Shown here one piece after another: positions 36,369 to 47,317 of a stretch of 64,000 nucleotides of DNA. Source of the stretch: Flavobacterium enshiense DK69 (GTDB lineage Bacteria; Bacteroidota; Bacteroidia; Flavobacteriales; Flavobacteriaceae); the NCBI RefSeq assembly GCF_000498495.1, contig NZ_AVCS01000015.1, positions 1 through 64,000 of the forward strand. Direction: 5' to 3'. Each line of letters opens with the position of its first letter. Position 1 is the first letter of the stretch. The notes beneath the pieces were generated by a model. The model worked only from the letters and a program-made list of their open reading frames with translations. It searched no databases and was not told the DNA's origin. Position numbers and translations under genes: made by a program.

Positions 36369-36986
36369 ATGTCTGGGTTAATTGGAAAAAAAATCGGCAT
36401 GACTAGTATCTTCGATGAGAACGGGAAAAACATTCCTTGTACTGTAATTGAGGCTGGTCCGTGTGTCGTTACCCAAGTCAGAACCAATGAGGTTGACGGG
36501 TATGAAGCGTTGCAACTTGGTTTCGATGACAAAACAGAAAAACATGCTACAAAAGCTGACTTAGGTCACTTTAAAAAAGCAGGTACTTCTGCAAAAAAGA
36601 AAGTCGTTGAATTCCAGGATTTCGTAACGGAGCATAAATTAGGTGATGTTATCACTGTTGAAGTTTTTGCTGAAGGGGAATTTGTAGATGTACAAGGTGT
36701 GTCTAAAGGTAAAGGTTTCCAAGGGGTTGTTAAACGTCACGGTTTTGGTGGGGTTGGACAAGCTACTCATGGTCAGCACAACCGTTTAAGAGCGCCAGGT
36801 TCTGTTGGAGCATCGTCTTATCCATCAAGAGTATTCAAGGGAATGCGTATGGCGGGAAGAACAGGAGGAGAAAATGTAACAGTTCAAAACCTTAGAGTTT
36901 TAAAAGTAGTGGCTGATAAGAACCTACTTGTAGTTAAAGGAGCGATTCCTGGACACAAAAACTCTTACGTAATCATTCAGAAGTAA
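36369..36986 (+). CDS. rplC: 50S ribosomal protein L3
   Basis: A 205-residue early-assembly protein near the peptidyl transferase centre. The [18 protein letters not shown] and [14 protein letters not shown] segments are typical. First gene after the internal promoter; its stop overlaps the rplD start by one base. Confidence 0.98.
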   Translation: MSGLIGKKIGMTSIFDENGKNIPCTVIEAGPCVVTQVRTNEVDGYEALQLGFDDKTEKHATKADLGHFKKAGTSAKKKVVEFQDFVTEHKLGDVITVEVFAEGEFVDVQGVSKGKGFQGVVKRHGFGGVGQATHGQHNRLRAPGSVGASSYPSRVFKGMRMAGRTGGENVTVQNLRVLKVVADKNLLVVKGAIPGHKNSYVIIQK

Positions 36987-37615
36987 TGGAAGTAAAAGTA
37001 TTAGATATCAACGGAAAAGATACAGGTCGTAAAGTGCAACTTGCTGACTCTGTATTCGCAATTGAGCCTAATAATCATGCTGTATATCTTGATGTTAAGC
37101 AATACTTAGCAAATCAAAGACAAGGTACTCACAAAGCTAAAGAAAGAGCTGAAGTAACCGGAAGTACACGTAAGATTAAAAAACAAAAAGGTACGGGTAC
37201 AGCTCGTGCTGGATCTGTAAAGAATCCTTTGTTTAAAGGTGGAGGTACAGTTTTTGGTCCAAGACCGAGAAGCTATTCTTTCAAATTGAATAAAGCTTTA
37301 AAAAGATTAGCTCGTAAATCAGCTTTCTCTTTAAAAGTAAAAGAATCAAATTTAGTAGTTCTTGAAGACTTCAATTTTGAAACTCCAAACACTAAAAATT
37401 TCATTAACGTATTGAAAGCTTTAGGGTTAGAAAACAAAAAATCTTTATTCGTGTTGGGTGAATCAAATAAAAATGTATATTTGTCGGCACGCAATTTAAA
37501 AGCTTCTAACGTTGTAACTTCTTCAGAATTAAGCACTTATGCGATTTTAAACGCAAACAGTTTAGTGCTTTTAGAAGGTTCAGTAGAAGGAATTGTAGAA
37601 AATTTAAGCAAATAA
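36986..37615 (+). CDS. rplD: 50S ribosomal protein L4
   Basis: A 209-residue protein lining the exit tunnel ([22 protein letters not shown] loop region). It overlaps rplC by 1 bp, so translation is coupled. L4 autoregulates the S10 operon in E. coli; no matching leader structure is claimed here. Confidence 0.98.
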   Translation: MEVKVLDINGKDTGRKVQLADSVFAIEPNNHAVYLDVKQYLANQRQGTHKAKERAEVTGSTRKIKKQKGTGTARAGSVKNPLFKGGGTVFGPRPRSYSFKLNKALKRLARKSAFSLKVKESNLVVLEDFNFETPNTKNFINVLKALGLENKKSLFVLGESNKNVYLSARNLKASNVVTSSELSTYAILNANSLVLLEGSVEGIVENLSK

Positions 37616-37622
37616 TAGGGCT

Positions 37623-37913
37623 ATGAGTATCATAATTAAACCTATCATTACTGAAAAAATCACCAAAGAGGGAGAAACTTTCAACCGCTTTGGTTTTGTT
37701 GTTGACAAAAGAGCAAACAAAATCCAGATCAAAAATGCTGTTGAAGCTGCTTTTGGTGTGAATGTAGTTGCTGTGAACACAATGAATTACAGAGCTGATA
37801 GATCGGTTAAATACACTAAGAGTGGTTTAATCAGTGGAAAGACTAGTGCTTACAAAAAAGCAGTAGTTCAAGTACAAGAAGGAGAAACAATAGATTTTTA
37901 TACTAATATCTAA
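37623..37913 (+). CDS. rplW: 50S ribosomal protein L23
   Basis: A 96-residue exit-tunnel rim protein and docking site for trigger factor and SRP. IIKPIITEKI start and the RKYEFLV-like FGFVVDKRANKIQIK segment are conserved. 7 bp after rplD. Confidence 0.97.
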   Translation: MSIIIKPIITEKITKEGETFNRFGFVVDKRANKIQIKNAVEAAFGVNVVAVNTMNYRADRSVKYTKSGLISGKTSAYKKAVVQVQEGETIDFYTNI

Positions 37914-37919
37914 TAGAAA

Positions 37920-38744
37920 ATGTCAGTTAGAAAATTAAAACCTATTACCCCGGGTCAGCGTTTTAGAGTTGTGAATAGCTTTGACACTATTACAACTGAT
38001 AAGCCGGAGCGTTCTTTGATCGCACCGAAAAAAAACTCTGGAGGTAGAAATAGTCAAGGAAAGATGACCATGCGCTACACAGGTGGTGGTCACAAACAAA
38101 AGTACCGTGTTGTTGATTTTAAAAGAACTAAAGTAGGAGTTCCTGCTACAGTGAAAACAATCGAGTACGATCCAAACCGTTCAGCATTTATTTCGTTATT
38201 GCACTATGCAGATGGTGCTAAAACGTATATCATCGCTCAGAATGGATTACAAGTAGGACAAACTGTAGTTTCTGGTCCTGAATCAGCTCCGGAAATTGGT
38301 AATACTTTACCTTTAAGCAAAATTCCTCTAGGTACTGTTATTTCTTGTATCGAATTAAGACCAGGTCAAGGAGCTGTAATCGCTCGTTCGGCTGGAACTT
38401 TCGCTCAGTTAATGGCAAGAGACGGAAAATATGCTACAATCAAAATGCCTTCAGGAGAGACAAGATTGATCTTGTTGACTTGTTCAGCAACAATTGGAGC
38501 AGTTTCTAACTCAGACCATCAGTTGGTTGTATCAGGTAAGGCTGGTAGATCAAGATGGTTAGGTAGAAGACCGAGAACTAGACCGGTAGCAATGAACCCT
38601 GTTGATCACCCAATGGGAGGTGGTGAAGGACGTTCTTCTGGAGGTCACCCACGTTCAAGAAAAGGTTTACCTGCTAAAGGCTATAGAACTCGTTCTAAAG
38701 TTAACCCGAGTAATAAGTATATCGTAGAACGTAGAAAGAAATAA
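37920..38744 (+). CDS. rplB: 50S ribosomal protein L2
   Basis: A 274-residue protein of the peptidyl transferase region. [19 protein letters not shown] and the highly conserved C-terminal [14 protein letters not shown] with its key His are present. 6 bp after rplW. Confidence 0.98.
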   Translation: MSVRKLKPITPGQRFRVVNSFDTITTDKPERSLIAPKKNSGGRNSQGKMTMRYTGGGHKQKYRVVDFKRTKVGVPATVKTIEYDPNRSAFISLLHYADGAKTYIIAQNGLQVGQTVVSGPESAPEIGNTLPLSKIPLGTVISCIELRPGQGAVIARSAGTFAQLMARDGKYATIKMPSGETRLILLTCSATIGAVSNSDHQLVVSGKAGRSRWLGRRPRTRPVAMNPVDHPMGGGEGRSSGGHPRSRKGLPAKGYRTRSKVNPSNKYIVERRKK

Positions 38745-38753
38745 TAAGTAGAT

Positions 38754-39032
38754 ATGGCACGTTCATTAAAAAAAGGACCTTTCGTACACTTTAAATTAGA
38801 GAAGAAAGTTCAGGAAAATATCGAAAAAGGTAACAAAGGAGTTGTTAAGACTTGGTCTAGGGCTTCAATGATTACTCCAGATTTCGTTGGACAGACTATC
38901 GCAGTACACAATGGTCGTCAATTTGTACCAGTTTACGTTACAGAAAACATGGTAGGTCATAAATTAGGAGAGTTTTCACCAACAAGATCTTTTAGAGGTC
39001 ATGCCGGTGCAAAAAATAAAGGTAAAAAATAA
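38754..39032 (+). CDS. rpsS: 30S ribosomal protein S19
   Basis: A 92-residue protein of the 30S head. [11 protein letters not shown] start and [14 protein letters not shown] end are typical. 9 bp after rplB. Confidence 0.98.
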   Translation: MARSLKKGPFVHFKLEKKVQENIEKGNKGVVKTWSRASMITPDFVGQTIAVHNGRQFVPVYVTENMVGHKLGEFSPTRSFRGHAGAKNKGKK

Positions 39033-39038
39033 GAAGCT

Positions 39039-39449
39039 ATGGGAGTTCGTAAAAGAGAAACAGCTGATGCAAGAAAAGAGGCTAATAAGTCTATTGCTTT
39101 TGCAAAATTGAATAACTGCCCTACTTCACCTAGAAAAATGCGCTTAGTTGCAGACTTGGTAAGAGGTCAGAAAGTTGAAAACGCTTTAAATATCTTAAGA
39201 TTCAGTTCTAAAGAAGCTTCTCGTAAATTAGAGAAATTGTTGTTATCAGCTATCGCCAACTGGCAAGCTAAAAACGCAGATGCTAATATGGAGGAAGCAG
39301 GTTTATTCGTAAAAACGATCACAGTAGATGGTGGTATGATGTTGAAAAGACTTCGTCCAGCTCCACAAGGTCGTGCTCACAGAATCAGAAAACGCTCTAA
39401 CCACGTTACAATCGTGATTGGAGATATTAATAACACACAAAGCAATTAA
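39039..39449 (+). CDS. rplV: 50S ribosomal protein L22
   Basis: A 136-residue exit-tunnel protein. The tunnel hairpin region [19 protein letters not shown] is intact with no deletion of the macrolide-resistance kind. 6 bp after rpsS. Confidence 0.98.
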   Translation: MGVRKRETADARKEANKSIAFAKLNNCPTSPRKMRLVADLVRGQKVENALNILRFSSKEASRKLEKLLLSAIANWQAKNADANMEEAGLFVKTITVDGGMMLKRLRPAPQGRAHRIRKRSNHVTIVIGDINNTQSN

Positions 39450-39457
39450 TAAGCAGT

Positions 39458-40192
39458 ATGGGACAAAAGACAAATCCAATCGGAAATCGCCTTGGGATCA
39501 TCAGAGGATGGGACTCAAACTGGTACGGTGGAAATGACTACGGTGATAAATTAGCAGAAGATGCTAAAATCCGTAAGTATATCCATGCTCGTTTATCAAA
39601 AGCTAGTGTATCTAAAGTAATCATCGAGAGAACTTTAAAACTTGTAACCGTTACTATCACTACTGCTAGACCTGGTATCATTATCGGAAAAGGTGGTCAA
39701 GAGGTAGACAAGTTGAAAGAGGAGCTTAAGAAAATTACTGACAAAGAGGTTCAAATCAACATCTTTGAAATCAAAAGACCTGAACTTGATGCTTATTTAG
39801 TAGCTACAAGTATCGCTCGTCAGATTGAAAGTCGTATTTCTTACAGACGTGCAATCAAAATGGCTATTGCTGCCGCTATGCGTATGAACGCTGAAGGTAT
39901 CAAAGTTATGATTTCTGGTCGTTTGAACGGTGCTGAAATGGCACGTTCAGAAATGTTCAAAGAAGGACGTATTCCTCTATCAACTTTCAGAGCTGACATC
40001 GATTACTCACTAGGTGAAGCTCATACTACTTATGGTAGAATGGGTATCAAAGTGTGGATCATGAAAGGTGAAGTTTACGGAAAAAGAGATCTTTCTCCGT
40101 TAGTAGGTATGGACAAAAAACAGTCTAAACCTTCAGGATCTTCTGGTGCTTCTAAAGGAAGTGGTAAACCAAACCAACGCAAAAGAAAGTAA
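39458..40192 (+). CDS. rpsC: 30S ribosomal protein S3
   Basis: A 244-residue mRNA-entry protein with a KH domain ([13 protein letters not shown]). A Ser/Gly/Lys-rich tail after about residue 218 ([15 protein letters not shown]...) extends past the fold, as in many Bacteroidota. Confidence 0.98.
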   Translation: MGQKTNPIGNRLGIIRGWDSNWYGGNDYGDKLAEDAKIRKYIHARLSKASVSKVIIERTLKLVTVTITTARPGIIIGKGGQEVDKLKEELKKITDKEVQINIFEIKRPELDAYLVATSIARQIESRISYRRAIKMAIAAAMRMNAEGIKVMISGRLNGAEMARSEMFKEGRIPLSTFRADIDYSLGEAHTTYGRMGIKVWIMKGEVYGKRDLSPLVGMDKKQSKPSGSSGASKGSGKPNQRKRK

Positions 40193-40211
40193 TTATTTAA
40201 ACTAAAGAAAA

Positions 40212-40631
40212 ATGTTACAGCCTAAAAGAACAAAATACCGTAAGGTACAGAAAGGTAAGATGAAAGGCGTTTCTCAAAGAGGACACGAGCTTTCAAATGG
40301 AATGTTTGGTATCAAATCTTTAGATTATTCATTCATTACTTCTCGTCAAATCGAAGCTGCGCGTATCGCTGCAACTCGTTACATGAAACGTGAAGGACAA
40401 TTATGGATCAAAATATTTCCAGACAAACCTATCACCAAGAAACCTCTTGAAGTACGTATGGGTAAAGGTAAAGGTGCAGTTGAATACTGGGCTGCAGTTG
40501 TTAAACCAGGTAGAATTATGTTTGAAGTAGGCGGAGTGCCTTTGGCGGTTGCAAAAGAAGCATTACGTCTTGCGGCTCAAAAGATGCCTGTTAAAACTAA
40601 GTTTATCGTTGCTAGAGATTTCGAAGCATAA
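40212..40631 (+). CDS. rplP: 50S ribosomal protein L16
   Basis: A 139-residue protein near the A-site tRNA elbow. [15 protein letters not shown] start and [17 protein letters not shown] are typical. 19 bp after rpsC. Confidence 0.98.
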   Translation: MLQPKRTKYRKVQKGKMKGVSQRGHELSNGMFGIKSLDYSFITSRQIEAARIAATRYMKREGQLWIKIFPDKPITKKPLEVRMGKGKGAVEYWAAVVKPGRIMFEVGGVPLAVAKEALRLAAQKMPVKTKFIVARDFEA

Positions 40632-40642
40632 TCAATTTTATT

Positions 40643-40834
40643 ATGAAACAATCAGAAATTAAAGATCTATCTGCAGCTGAGTTACAAGGACAACTTAGTC
40701 AGTTAAAGAAGACATATGCCGACCTAAAAAATGCTCACGCAATTTCTCCAATTGAAAACCCATTACAGTTAAGAGCTGTAAGAAGATCAATTGCAAGAGT
40801 AGCGACTGAGTTAACTAAAAGAGAGTTACTATAA
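40643..40834 (+). CDS. rpmC: 50S ribosomal protein L29
   Basis: A 63-residue two-helix protein near the exit tunnel; conserved C-terminal AVRRSIARVATELTKR. 11 bp after rplP. Confidence 0.96.
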   Translation: MKQSEIKDLSAAELQGQLSQLKKTYADLKNAHAISPIENPLQLRAVRRSIARVATELTKRELL

Positions 40835-40851
40835 TTGTATTCTTCTGAAAG

Positions 40852-41109
40852 ATGGAAAAAAGAAATTTAAGAAAAGAAAGAATTGGTGTGGTTACTAGCA
40901 ACAAAATGGAGAAATCTATTGTTGTTTCTGAAACAAGAAGAGTAAAACACCCATTATATGGTAAGTTCGTGTTAAAAACTAAAAAATACGTTGCGCACGA
41001 CGAAACAAACGATTGCAATATTGGTGATACAGTAAAGATCATGGAAACAAGACCTTTATCTAAATCAAAATGTTGGAGATTAGTTGAAATCATTGAAAGA
41101 GCGAAGTAA
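40852..41109 (+). CDS. rpsQ: 30S ribosomal protein S17
   Basis: An 85-residue OB-fold protein. [19 protein letters not shown] and [16 protein letters not shown] are conserved. 17 bp after rpmC; last gene of the classical S10 set. Confidence 0.97.
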   Translation: MEKRNLRKERIGVVTSNKMEKSIVVSETRRVKHPLYGKFVLKTKKYVAHDETNDCNIGDTVKIMETRPLSKSKCWRLVEIIERAK

Positions 41110-41111
41110 TT

Positions 41112-41480
41112 ATGGTACAACAGGAATCGAGATTAAAAGTAGCAGATAACACGGGAGCAAAAGAAGTTTTGACAATCCGTGTTTTAGGAGGAACGAAACG
41201 TCGTTATGCCTCTGTTGGAGATAAAATTGTAGTATCTATTAAAGATGCAACACCAAACGGAAACGTTAAGAAAGGTGCTGTTTCTACTGCAGTTGTTGTA
41301 CGTACCAAAAAAGAAGTGAGAAGAGCCGACGGTTCATACATCAGATTTGACGATAACGCTTGCGTATTGTTGAATGCTGCTGGTGAAATGAGAGGAACTC
41401 GTGTTTTTGGTCCTGTAGCAAGAGAACTTCGTGAAAAACAATTCATGAAAATTGTATCATTAGCACCAGAAGTGCTTTAA
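41112..41480 (+). CDS. rplN: 50S ribosomal protein L14
   Basis: A 122-residue protein starting [18 protein letters not shown]. It follows rpsQ after 2 bp, so no separate spc promoter is apparent: S10 and spc probably share a transcript. Confidence 0.98.
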
Positions 41481-41492
41481 TTCGTTTAGACA

Positions 41493-41807
41493 ATGATAAA
41501 GCTAAAAATTAAATCTGGAGACGTGGTAAAAGTTATCGCAGGTGACCATAAAGGTGCTGAAGGTAAAGTTTTACGTGTTCTTCGCGAGAAAAATAAAGCG
41601 GTAGTTGAAGGTGTAAACATGGTTTCTAAACATACAAAACCAAGTGCTAAAAACCCTCAAGGTGGTATCGTTAAAAAAGAAGCTCCTATTCATATTTCTA
41701 ACATCGCTTTAATTGATCCTAAAACTAAGTCGGCGACTAAAGTAGGAGTTAAAGTTGAAGGAGATAAGAAAGTGAGAATTTCTAAAAAATCTAATCAAGT
41801 ATTATAG
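41493..41807 (+). CDS. rplX: 50S ribosomal protein L24
   Basis: A 104-residue assembly-initiator protein with a KOW motif ([15 protein letters not shown]). 12 bp after rplN. Confidence 0.97.
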   Translation: MIKLKIKSGDVVKVIAGDHKGAEGKVLRVLREKNKAVVEGVNMVSKHTKPSAKNPQGGIVKKEAPIHISNIALIDPKTKSATKVGVKVEGDKKVRISKKSNQVL

Positions 41808-41809
41808 TC

Positions 41810-42361
41810 ATGACTTATATACCTAGACTAAAAGAAGAATATAAGAGCAGAGTTATTGCTGCTCTTACAGAGGAGTACGGTTACAAAAACGTGATGCAGG
41901 TTCCTAAACTTGAGAAAATCGTTATCAGCCGTGGTGTTGGTGCTGCTGTGTCAGATAAGAAATTAGTTGATCACGCAGTTGAAGAGTTAACAAAAATTAC
42001 TGGTCAGAAAGCTGTTGCTACTATCTCTAAAAAGGACGTTGCGTCTTTCAAATTGAGAAAAGGTATGCCGATTGGGGCTAAAGTAACTTTACGTGGAGAA
42101 AGAATGTATGAGTTCTTGGATCGTTTAATTACTTCTGCTTTACCACGTGTAAGAGATTTCGGTGGTATCAAAGCTACAGGTTTTGACGGAAGAGGAAACT
42201 ACAACTTAGGTGTACTTGAGCAAATCATTTTCCCTGAAATTGATATTGATAAAGTAAACAAAATCGCTGGTTTCGATATTACTTTTGTAACTTCTGCAGA
42301 CACAGACAAAGAAGCAAAATCATTATTAGCTCAATTAGGTTTACCTTTTAAAAAGAATTAA
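41810..42361 (+). CDS. rplE: 50S ribosomal protein L5
   Basis: A 183-residue 5S rRNA-binding protein; [21 protein letters not shown] is conserved. 2 bp after rplX. In E. coli the S8 control site overlaps this start; nothing similar is obvious here. Confidence 0.98.
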   Translation: MTYIPRLKEEYKSRVIAALTEEYGYKNVMQVPKLEKIVISRGVGAAVSDKKLVDHAVEELTKITGQKAVATISKKDVASFKLRKGMPIGAKVTLRGERMYEFLDRLITSALPRVRDFGGIKATGFDGRGNYNLGVLEQIIFPEIDIDKVNKIAGFDITFVTSADTDKEAKSLLAQLGLPFKKN

Positions 42362-42364
42362 GAC

Positions 42365-42634
42365 ATGGCTAAAGAATCAATGAAAGCCCGCGAGGTTAAA
42401 AGACAAGCGTTGGTAGAAAAGTATGCTGAAAAGAGAAAAGCTTTATTAGAAGCTGGAGACTATGAAGGATTACAAAAACTGCCAAAAAATGCTTCTCCGG
42501 TACGTTTACACAATCGTTGTAAATTAACTGGAAGACCAAGAGGGTATATGCGTCAATTCGGTATTTCACGTGTTACTTTCCGTGAAATGGCTAATAGTGG
42601 ATTGATTCCAGGGGTTAAAAAAGCCAGCTGGTAA
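42365..42634 (+). CDS. rpsN: 30S ribosomal protein S14, zinc-free long form
   Basis: An 89-residue S14. The zinc-binding CxxC pairs of the short form are missing; a single Cys remains in [13 protein letters not shown]. This is the long, zinc-independent type. Confidence 0.97.
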   Translation: MAKESMKAREVKRQALVEKYAEKRKALLEAGDYEGLQKLPKNASPVRLHNRCKLTGRPRGYMRQFGISRVTFREMANSGLIPGVKKASW

Positions 42635-42663
42635 TTTAAAAAAGTTTATTAATTGATTGAAGG

Positions 42664-42687
42664 TTCGATAGGCGTGTGCCTATCGAA
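42664..42687 (+). promoter_or_regulatory. perfect 10-bp hairpin before rpsH
   Basis: TTCGATAGGC / GCCTATCGAA with a GTGT loop, with flanking GGT/ACC able to extend it. It fills the largest spacer (77 bp) inside spc, ends 24 nt before the rpsH ATG and has no T tail, so control of translation or mRNA processing is more likely than termination. Confidence 0.7.
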
Positions 42688-42711
42688 AACCACAATCGCA
42701 ATTTTATACAT

Positions 42712-43110
42712 ATGTATACAGATCCTATTGCAGATTTTTTGACAAGAATCAGAAATGCAGTGCGTGCTAACCACAAAGTGGTTGAAATCCCTGCTTCTAA
42801 TTTGAAAAAGGAAATCACTAAGATTTTATTCGACCAAGGATATATCTTAAGTTACAAATTCGATGACAGTACAGTTCAAGGTACTATCAAAATCGCTCTT
42901 AAGTATGACAAAGATACTAAAGAGTCTGTAATTAAAGATATCCAAAGAATTAGTAAACCAGGTTTACGTAAGTACGCAGGTGCCGCTAAACTACCTAGAA
43001 TCTTGAATGGTTTAGGTATTGCTATCGTTTCTACTTCAAAAGGTTTAATGACCGGGAAACAGGCGAAGCAATTGAATGTTGGTGGAGAAGTTATTTGTTA
43101 CGTATACTAA
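42712..43110 (+). CDS. rpsH: 30S ribosomal protein S8
   Basis: A 132-residue 16S-binding protein from ATG 42712 ([16 protein letters not shown]), the canonical S8 start. An in-frame GTG at 42676 falls in the hairpin loop and is rejected. C-terminal GGEVICYVY is typical. Confidence 0.98.
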   Translation: MYTDPIADFLTRIRNAVRANHKVVEIPASNLKKEITKILFDQGYILSYKFDDSTVQGTIKIALKYDKDTKESVIKDIQRISKPGLRKYAGAAKLPRILNGLGIAIVSTSKGLMTGKQAKQLNVGGEVICYVY

Positions 43111-43125
43111 TAAAAAGATTCAACA

Positions 43126-43668
43126 ATGTCAAGAATAGGTAAAAGTCCAATTGCAATTCCAGCGGGTGTAACTGTAGAAGTTAACGAAGGTGTAGTTACA
43201 GTAAAAGGAAAATTAGGTCAACTTTCTCAAGAGTTTTCAGATGTTTCTGTTAAAATTGAAGAAGGAAATGTAATCGTGGAAAGATCCTCAGATCAAAAAA
43301 ATGAGCGTTCTAAACACGGTTTATACAGAGCTTTAATCAACAATATGATTGTTGGTGTATCCGAAGGTTTCACTAAAGAATTAGAATTAGTGGGAGTAGG
43401 TTATAGAGCAGCTAACCAAGGTCAAAAATTGGATATCGCTTTAGGTTTTTCTCACAACATCGTTCTTGAAGTAGTTCCGGAAGTTAAAGTAGAAACAGTT
43501 TCTGAGAAAGGTAAAAACCCAATCATTAAACTAGCTTCACACGACAAACAACTTTTAGGTCAGGTTGCTGCGAAAATCAGAGGTTTCCGTAAACCAGAGC
43601 CGTACAAAGGAAAAGGAGTTAAGTTTGTGGGTGAAGTATTAAGAAGAAAAGCAGGTAAATCAGCTTAA
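43126..43668 (+). CDS. rplF: 50S ribosomal protein L6
   Basis: A 180-residue protein of the factor-binding region. [12 protein letters not shown] start and [16 protein letters not shown] are conserved. 15 bp after rpsH. Confidence 0.98.
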   Translation: MSRIGKSPIAIPAGVTVEVNEGVVTVKGKLGQLSQEFSDVSVKIEEGNVIVERSSDQKNERSKHGLYRALINNMIVGVSEGFTKELELVGVGYRAANQGQKLDIALGFSHNIVLEVVPEVKVETVSEKGKNPIIKLASHDKQLLGQVAAKIRGFRKPEPYKGKGVKFVGEVLRRKAGKSA

Positions 43669-43679
43669 AAACTAAGACT

Positions 43680-44030
43680 ATGTCATTAACAAAATCGGAT
43701 AGAAGACAGAGAATACAGTACAGAATCAGAAAGATCGTTAGCGGAACTGCTGCGAAACCTCGTTTGTCTGTATTCAGAAGTAACAAGGAAATCTATGCTC
43801 AAATCATAGATGACGTAAACGGTGTAACTTTAGCTGCTGCCTCTTCAAGAGAAGCTGGTGTAACTAAAGGAACTAAAATAGAAACGGCTGCATCAGTTGG
43901 AAAATTGATCGCGGAGAAGGCTTTAAAAGCAGGTATCGAAACCATCACTTTTGACAGAGGTGGAAATTTATACCACGGACGTGTTAAATCATTAGCTGAA
44001 GGCGCTAGAGAAGCCGGACTTAAATTCTAA
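43680..44030 (+). CDS. rplR: 50S ribosomal protein L18
   Basis: A 116-residue 5S rRNA-binding protein; [18 protein letters not shown] and [20 protein letters not shown] are conserved. 11 bp after rplF. Confidence 0.98.
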   Translation: MSLTKSDRRQRIQYRIRKIVSGTAAKPRLSVFRSNKEIYAQIIDDVNGVTLAAASSREAGVTKGTKIETAASVGKLIAEKALKAGIETITFDRGGNLYHGRVKSLAEGAREAGLKF

Positions 44031-44035
44031 GAATT

Positions 44036-44560
44036 ATGTATCATAATTATAAAAACGTAGAACTGGTAAAACCTAGTGGTCTTGAGTTAAAAGATCGTTT
44101 GGTTAGTGTGAATCGTGTTACTAAAGTTACAAAAGGGGGTAGAGCTTTCGGTTTCTCCGCTATTGTAGTGGTAGGTGATGAAAACGGTGTAGTTGGTCAC
44201 GGTTTAGGGAAATCTAAAGATGTTTCTGAGGCTATTGCAAAAGCAGTAGAAGATGCTAAGAAAAATCTAGTGAGAATTCCTTTGAGTGGTCAGTCTGTGC
44301 CTCACGAACAAAAAGGTAAATTTGGTGGAGCAAGAGTATTATTGATGCCAGCTTCTCACGGTACTGGAGTAATTGCCGGTGGTGCAGTTCGTTCAGTATT
44401 GGAGTCTGTAGGTATTCACGACGTATTGTCGAAATCTCAAGGTTCTTCAAACCCTCACAATGTTGTTAAAGCTACTTTTGACGCTTTATTACAAATGAGA
44501 AGCGCTCACACTGTTGCAAAACAAAGAGGAGTGTCTTTAGAAAAAGTATTCAAAGGTTAA
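44036..44560 (+). CDS. rpsE: 30S ribosomal protein S5
   Basis: A 174-residue accuracy protein. [21 protein letters not shown] and [18 protein letters not shown] are conserved. 5 bp after rplR. Confidence 0.98.
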   Translation: MYHNYKNVELVKPSGLELKDRLVSVNRVTKVTKGGRAFGFSAIVVVGDENGVVGHGLGKSKDVSEAIAKAVEDAKKNLVRIPLSGQSVPHEQKGKFGGARVLLMPASHGTGVIAGGAVRSVLESVGIHDVLSKSQGSSNPHNVVKATFDALLQMRSAHTVAKQRGVSLEKVFKG

Positions 44561-44572
44561 TTCAAGGAAATT

Positions 44573-44755
44573 ATGGCAAAAATAATAGTAAAACAAGTTA
44601 GAAGTCAAATCAACTGTCCTCTTACTCAAAAGAGAACGCTTGAGGCTTTAGGTCTTAAAAGATTAGGACAAGTTGTGGAGCATGATGCAAATTCTGCTAT
44701 CCTTGGAATGGTAAATAAAGTTAAACACTTGGTTTCTGTAGAAGAAACTAAATAA
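44573..44755 (+). CDS. rpmD: 50S ribosomal protein L30
   Basis: A 60-residue protein with the typical LGLKRLGQVVEH segment. 12 bp after rpsE. Confidence 0.97.
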   Translation: MAKIIVKQVRSQINCPLTQKRTLEALGLKRLGQVVEHDANSAILGMVNKVKHLVSVEETK

Positions 44756-44766
44756 CATTAATAGTT

Positions 44767-45219
44767 ATGAATTTAAGTAACTTACAACCGGCTGAAGGGT
44801 CAACTCACAATCAGAATAAAAGATTAGGTAGAGGAGAAGGTTCTGGAAAAGGTGGTACTGCTGCACGTGGTCACAAAGGAGCAAAATCTCGTTCTGGTTA
44901 TTCTAAAAAGATTGGATTTGAAGGAGGTCAGATGCCACTTCAAAGACGTGTACCTAAGTTTGGTTTCAAAAACATCAACCGTGTAGCATATCAAGGCGTA
45001 AACCTTTCTACATTACAGTTGCTTGTTGATAACGGAATTGTTACTGATACTGTGGATTTCGCAGTTTTAGTTGAAAACCGTTTGGCAACCAAAAATGAGC
45101 TTGTAAAGATATTAGGAGGAGGAGAGCTTAAAACAAAATTAAAAGTAACTGCTCACAAATTTACTGCGACTGCAAAAGCGGCTATCGAGGCTGCAGGTGG
45201 AGAAGCTGTAACTTTATAA
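44767..45219 (+). CDS. rplO: 50S ribosomal protein L15
   Basis: A 150-residue protein with a Gly/Lys-rich N-terminal tail (LGRGEGSGKGGTAARGHKG) that penetrates the 23S rRNA core. 11 bp after rpmD. Confidence 0.98.
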   Translation: MNLSNLQPAEGSTHNQNKRLGRGEGSGKGGTAARGHKGAKSRSGYSKKIGFEGGQMPLQRRVPKFGFKNINRVAYQGVNLSTLQLLVDNGIVTDTVDFAVLVENRLATKNELVKILGGGELKTKLKVTAHKFTATAKAAIEAAGGEAVTL

Positions 45220-45233
45220 ACTAATATACCACG

Positions 45234-46580
45234 ATGAAGAAGTTTATAGAATCGTTTGTCAATGTTTGGAAAATTGAAGAATTAAAAAATAAAATTTTAA
45301 TTACTTTAGGAATGTTAGTTGTGTACCGTTTTGGTGCACAAGTAACATTGCCAGGTATTGATGCTACTAAATTGCAAAATTTATCGACTCAAACTGATCA
45401 AGGTATAGGATGGTTAATCAATGTGTTTACAGGTGGTGCGTTTTCGCAAGCATCTGTATTTGCATTGGGTATCATGCCATATATTTCTGCGTCTATCGTT
45501 GTGCAGTTAATGGGTATTGCTATCCCTTACCTGCAAAAACTTCAAAAAGACGGAGAAAGTGGTAGGAAGAAAATTAACCAAATCACTAGATGGTTAACTA
45601 TCGGTATTACTTTATTGCAAGGACCGGGTTACATTTATAACCTGTACAAACAATTACCGGCAGATGCTTTCTTATTAGGGTTTAACTCTTTCTCATTCAT
45701 ATTCTCATCTGTTATCATCTTGACAACAGGTACGATATTCGCAATGTGGTTAGGAGAAAAAATCACCGATAAAGGAATCGGAAACGGTATTTCGTTATTG
45801 ATCATGGTAGGGATCTTGGCTCGTTTGCCACAGGCATTCATTCAGGAATTCTCTTCCCGTGTAACTGAGAATAACGGTGGACCAATGTTAATTGTTCTTG
45901 AGGTAATTATTTGGTTATTGATCATTATTGCCTGTATCTTATTGACCATGGCTGTTAGAAAAATTCCGGTTCAGTACGCAAGACGAACTGCAACAGGAGA
46001 TTTCGAACAGGATGCAATGGGAGGTAACAGACAATGGATTCCGTTAAAGCTTAATGCTTCCGGAGTTATGCCGATTATCTTTGCGCAGGCAATCATGTTT
46101 ATTCCTGCTGCAGTAGCTGGTTTATCTACATCAGATGCCGCTCAGACTATTACTACCAGCTTCCAAAATATCTTTGGATGGCAGTATAATTTAGTTTTTG
46201 CTTTGTTAATCATAATTTTTACTTACTTTTACACCGCGATTACGGTACCTACAAATAAAATGGCTGACGACTTGAAGAGAAGTGGCGGTTTTATTCCGGG
46301 TATCAAACCAGGTGTGGAAACAGGTGATTATCTTGATAAAATCATGTCATTGCTAACCTTTCCGGGCTCGTTATTCCTTGCTTTGATTGCTGTGTTCCCA
46401 GCTATTGCGGTAAGTTTGATCGGTGTTCAACAAGGATGGGCTATGTTTTATGGCGGAACATCATTGTTAATTATGGTGGGAGTTGCAATCGATACTATTC
46501 AACAAATAAATTCTTATTTATTGAATAAGCATTATGATGGATTGATGAAAAGTGGTAAAAATAGAAAAGCGGTAGCTTAA
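45234..46580 (+). CDS. secY: protein translocase subunit SecY
   Basis: A 448-residue channel of the Sec translocon with ten predicted transmembrane helices. [26 protein letters not shown] and VQYARRT are conserved family segments. It exports all signal-peptide proteins in this window, including T9SS cargo across the inner membrane. 14 bp after rplO. Confidence 0.98.
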   Translation: MKKFIESFVNVWKIEELKNKILITLGMLVVYRFGAQVTLPGIDATKLQNLSTQTDQGIGWLINVFTGGAFSQASVFALGIMPYISASIVVQLMGIAIPYLQKLQKDGESGRKKINQITRWLTIGITLLQGPGYIYNLYKQLPADAFLLGFNSFSFIFSSVIILTTGTIFAMWLGEKITDKGIGNGISLLIMVGILARLPQAFIQEFSSRVTENNGGPMLIVLEVIIWLLIIIACILLTMAVRKIPVQYARRTATGDFEQDAMGGNRQWIPLKLNASGVMPIIFAQAIMFIPAAVAGLSTSDAAQTITTSFQNIFGWQYNLVFALLIIIFTYFYTAITVPTNKMADDLKRSGGFIPGIKPGVETGDYLDKIMSLLTFPGSLFLALIAVFPAIAVSLIGVQQGWAMFYGGTSLLIMVGVAIDTIQQINSYLLNKHYDGLMKSGKNRKAVA

Positions 46581-46585
46581 TTTTT

Positions 46586-46801
46586 ATGGCAAAACAATCA
46601 GCAATAGAACAAGACGGATCAATCATTGAAGCATTGTCAAATGCGATGTTCCGTGTAGAATTAGAAAATGGACATATAGTAATTGCTCATATTTCCGGGA
46701 AGATGCGAATGCATTACATCAAATTATTACCTGGTGATAAAGTGAAACTGGAGATGAGCCCTTACGATTTGTCAAAAGCAAGAATTACTTATAGATACTA
46801 A
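46586..46801 (+). CDS. infA: translation initiation factor IF-1
   Basis: A 71-residue OB-fold factor ([45 protein letters not shown]). 5 bp after secY. Confidence 0.98.
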   Translation: MAKQSAIEQDGSIIEALSNAMFRVELENGHIVIAHISGKMRMHYIKLLPGDKVKLEMSPYDLSKARITYRY

Positions 46802-46812
46802 AGGCTATTAAA

Positions 46813-46929
46813 ATGAAAGTAAGAGCATCAGTTAAAAAAAGAAGTGCCGAGTGCATTATCGTGCGTAGAAAAGGAAGATTATACGTTATAAACAAAAAGA
46901 ATCCTAGATTTAAACAAAGACAAGGATAA
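46813..46929 (+). CDS. rpmJ: 50S ribosomal protein L36, zinc-free form
   Basis: A 38-residue protein read directly from the sequence ([20 protein letters not shown]..., ending RFKQRQG). It fills the infA-rpsM gap. In zinc-binding L36 the ligands are three Cys and one His; here the first Cys is Ser, the third is Asn and the His is absent, leaving one Cys. It is therefore a zinc-independent (C-minus) L36. It lies 2 bp before rpsM. Confidence 0.95.
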
Positions 46930-46931
46930 TT

Positions 46932-47306
46932 ATGGCAAGAATAGCAGGGGTAGATATACCTAAAAACAAAAGAGGAGTTATTGCTCTAACCTATATCTTC
47001 GGAATTGGTAGCAGCAGAGCTAAAGATATCTTAGAAAAAGCTAACGTTAGCGAGGATAAAAAAGTTCAAGATTGGAATGACGACGAGATCGGAGCTATCC
47101 GTGATGCCGTTTCTTATTACAAAATTGAAGGAGAGTTACGTTCTGAAGTTTCTTTAAACATCAAACGTTTAATGGATATCGGATGTTACAGAGGAATCCG
47201 TCACAGAGCTGGTCTTCCTTTAAGAGGACAAAGAACTAAGAACAATTCCAGAACAAGAAAAGGTAAAAGAAAAACTGTTGCTAACAAGAAAAAAGCAACT
47301 AAATAA
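46932..47306 (+). CDS. rpsM: 30S ribosomal protein S13
   Basis: A 124-residue head protein that contacts t[21 protein letters not shown] start and [12 protein letters not shown] are typical. First gene of the alpha operon set, without a separate promoter visible. Confidence 0.98.
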   Translation: MARIAGVDIPKNKRGVIALTYIFGIGSSRAKDILEKANVSEDKKVQDWNDDEIGAIRDAVSYYKIEGELRSEVSLNIKRLMDIGCYRGIRHRAGLPLRGQRTKNNSRTRKGKRKTVANKKKATK

Positions 47307-47317
47307 TAAGTAGTAGT

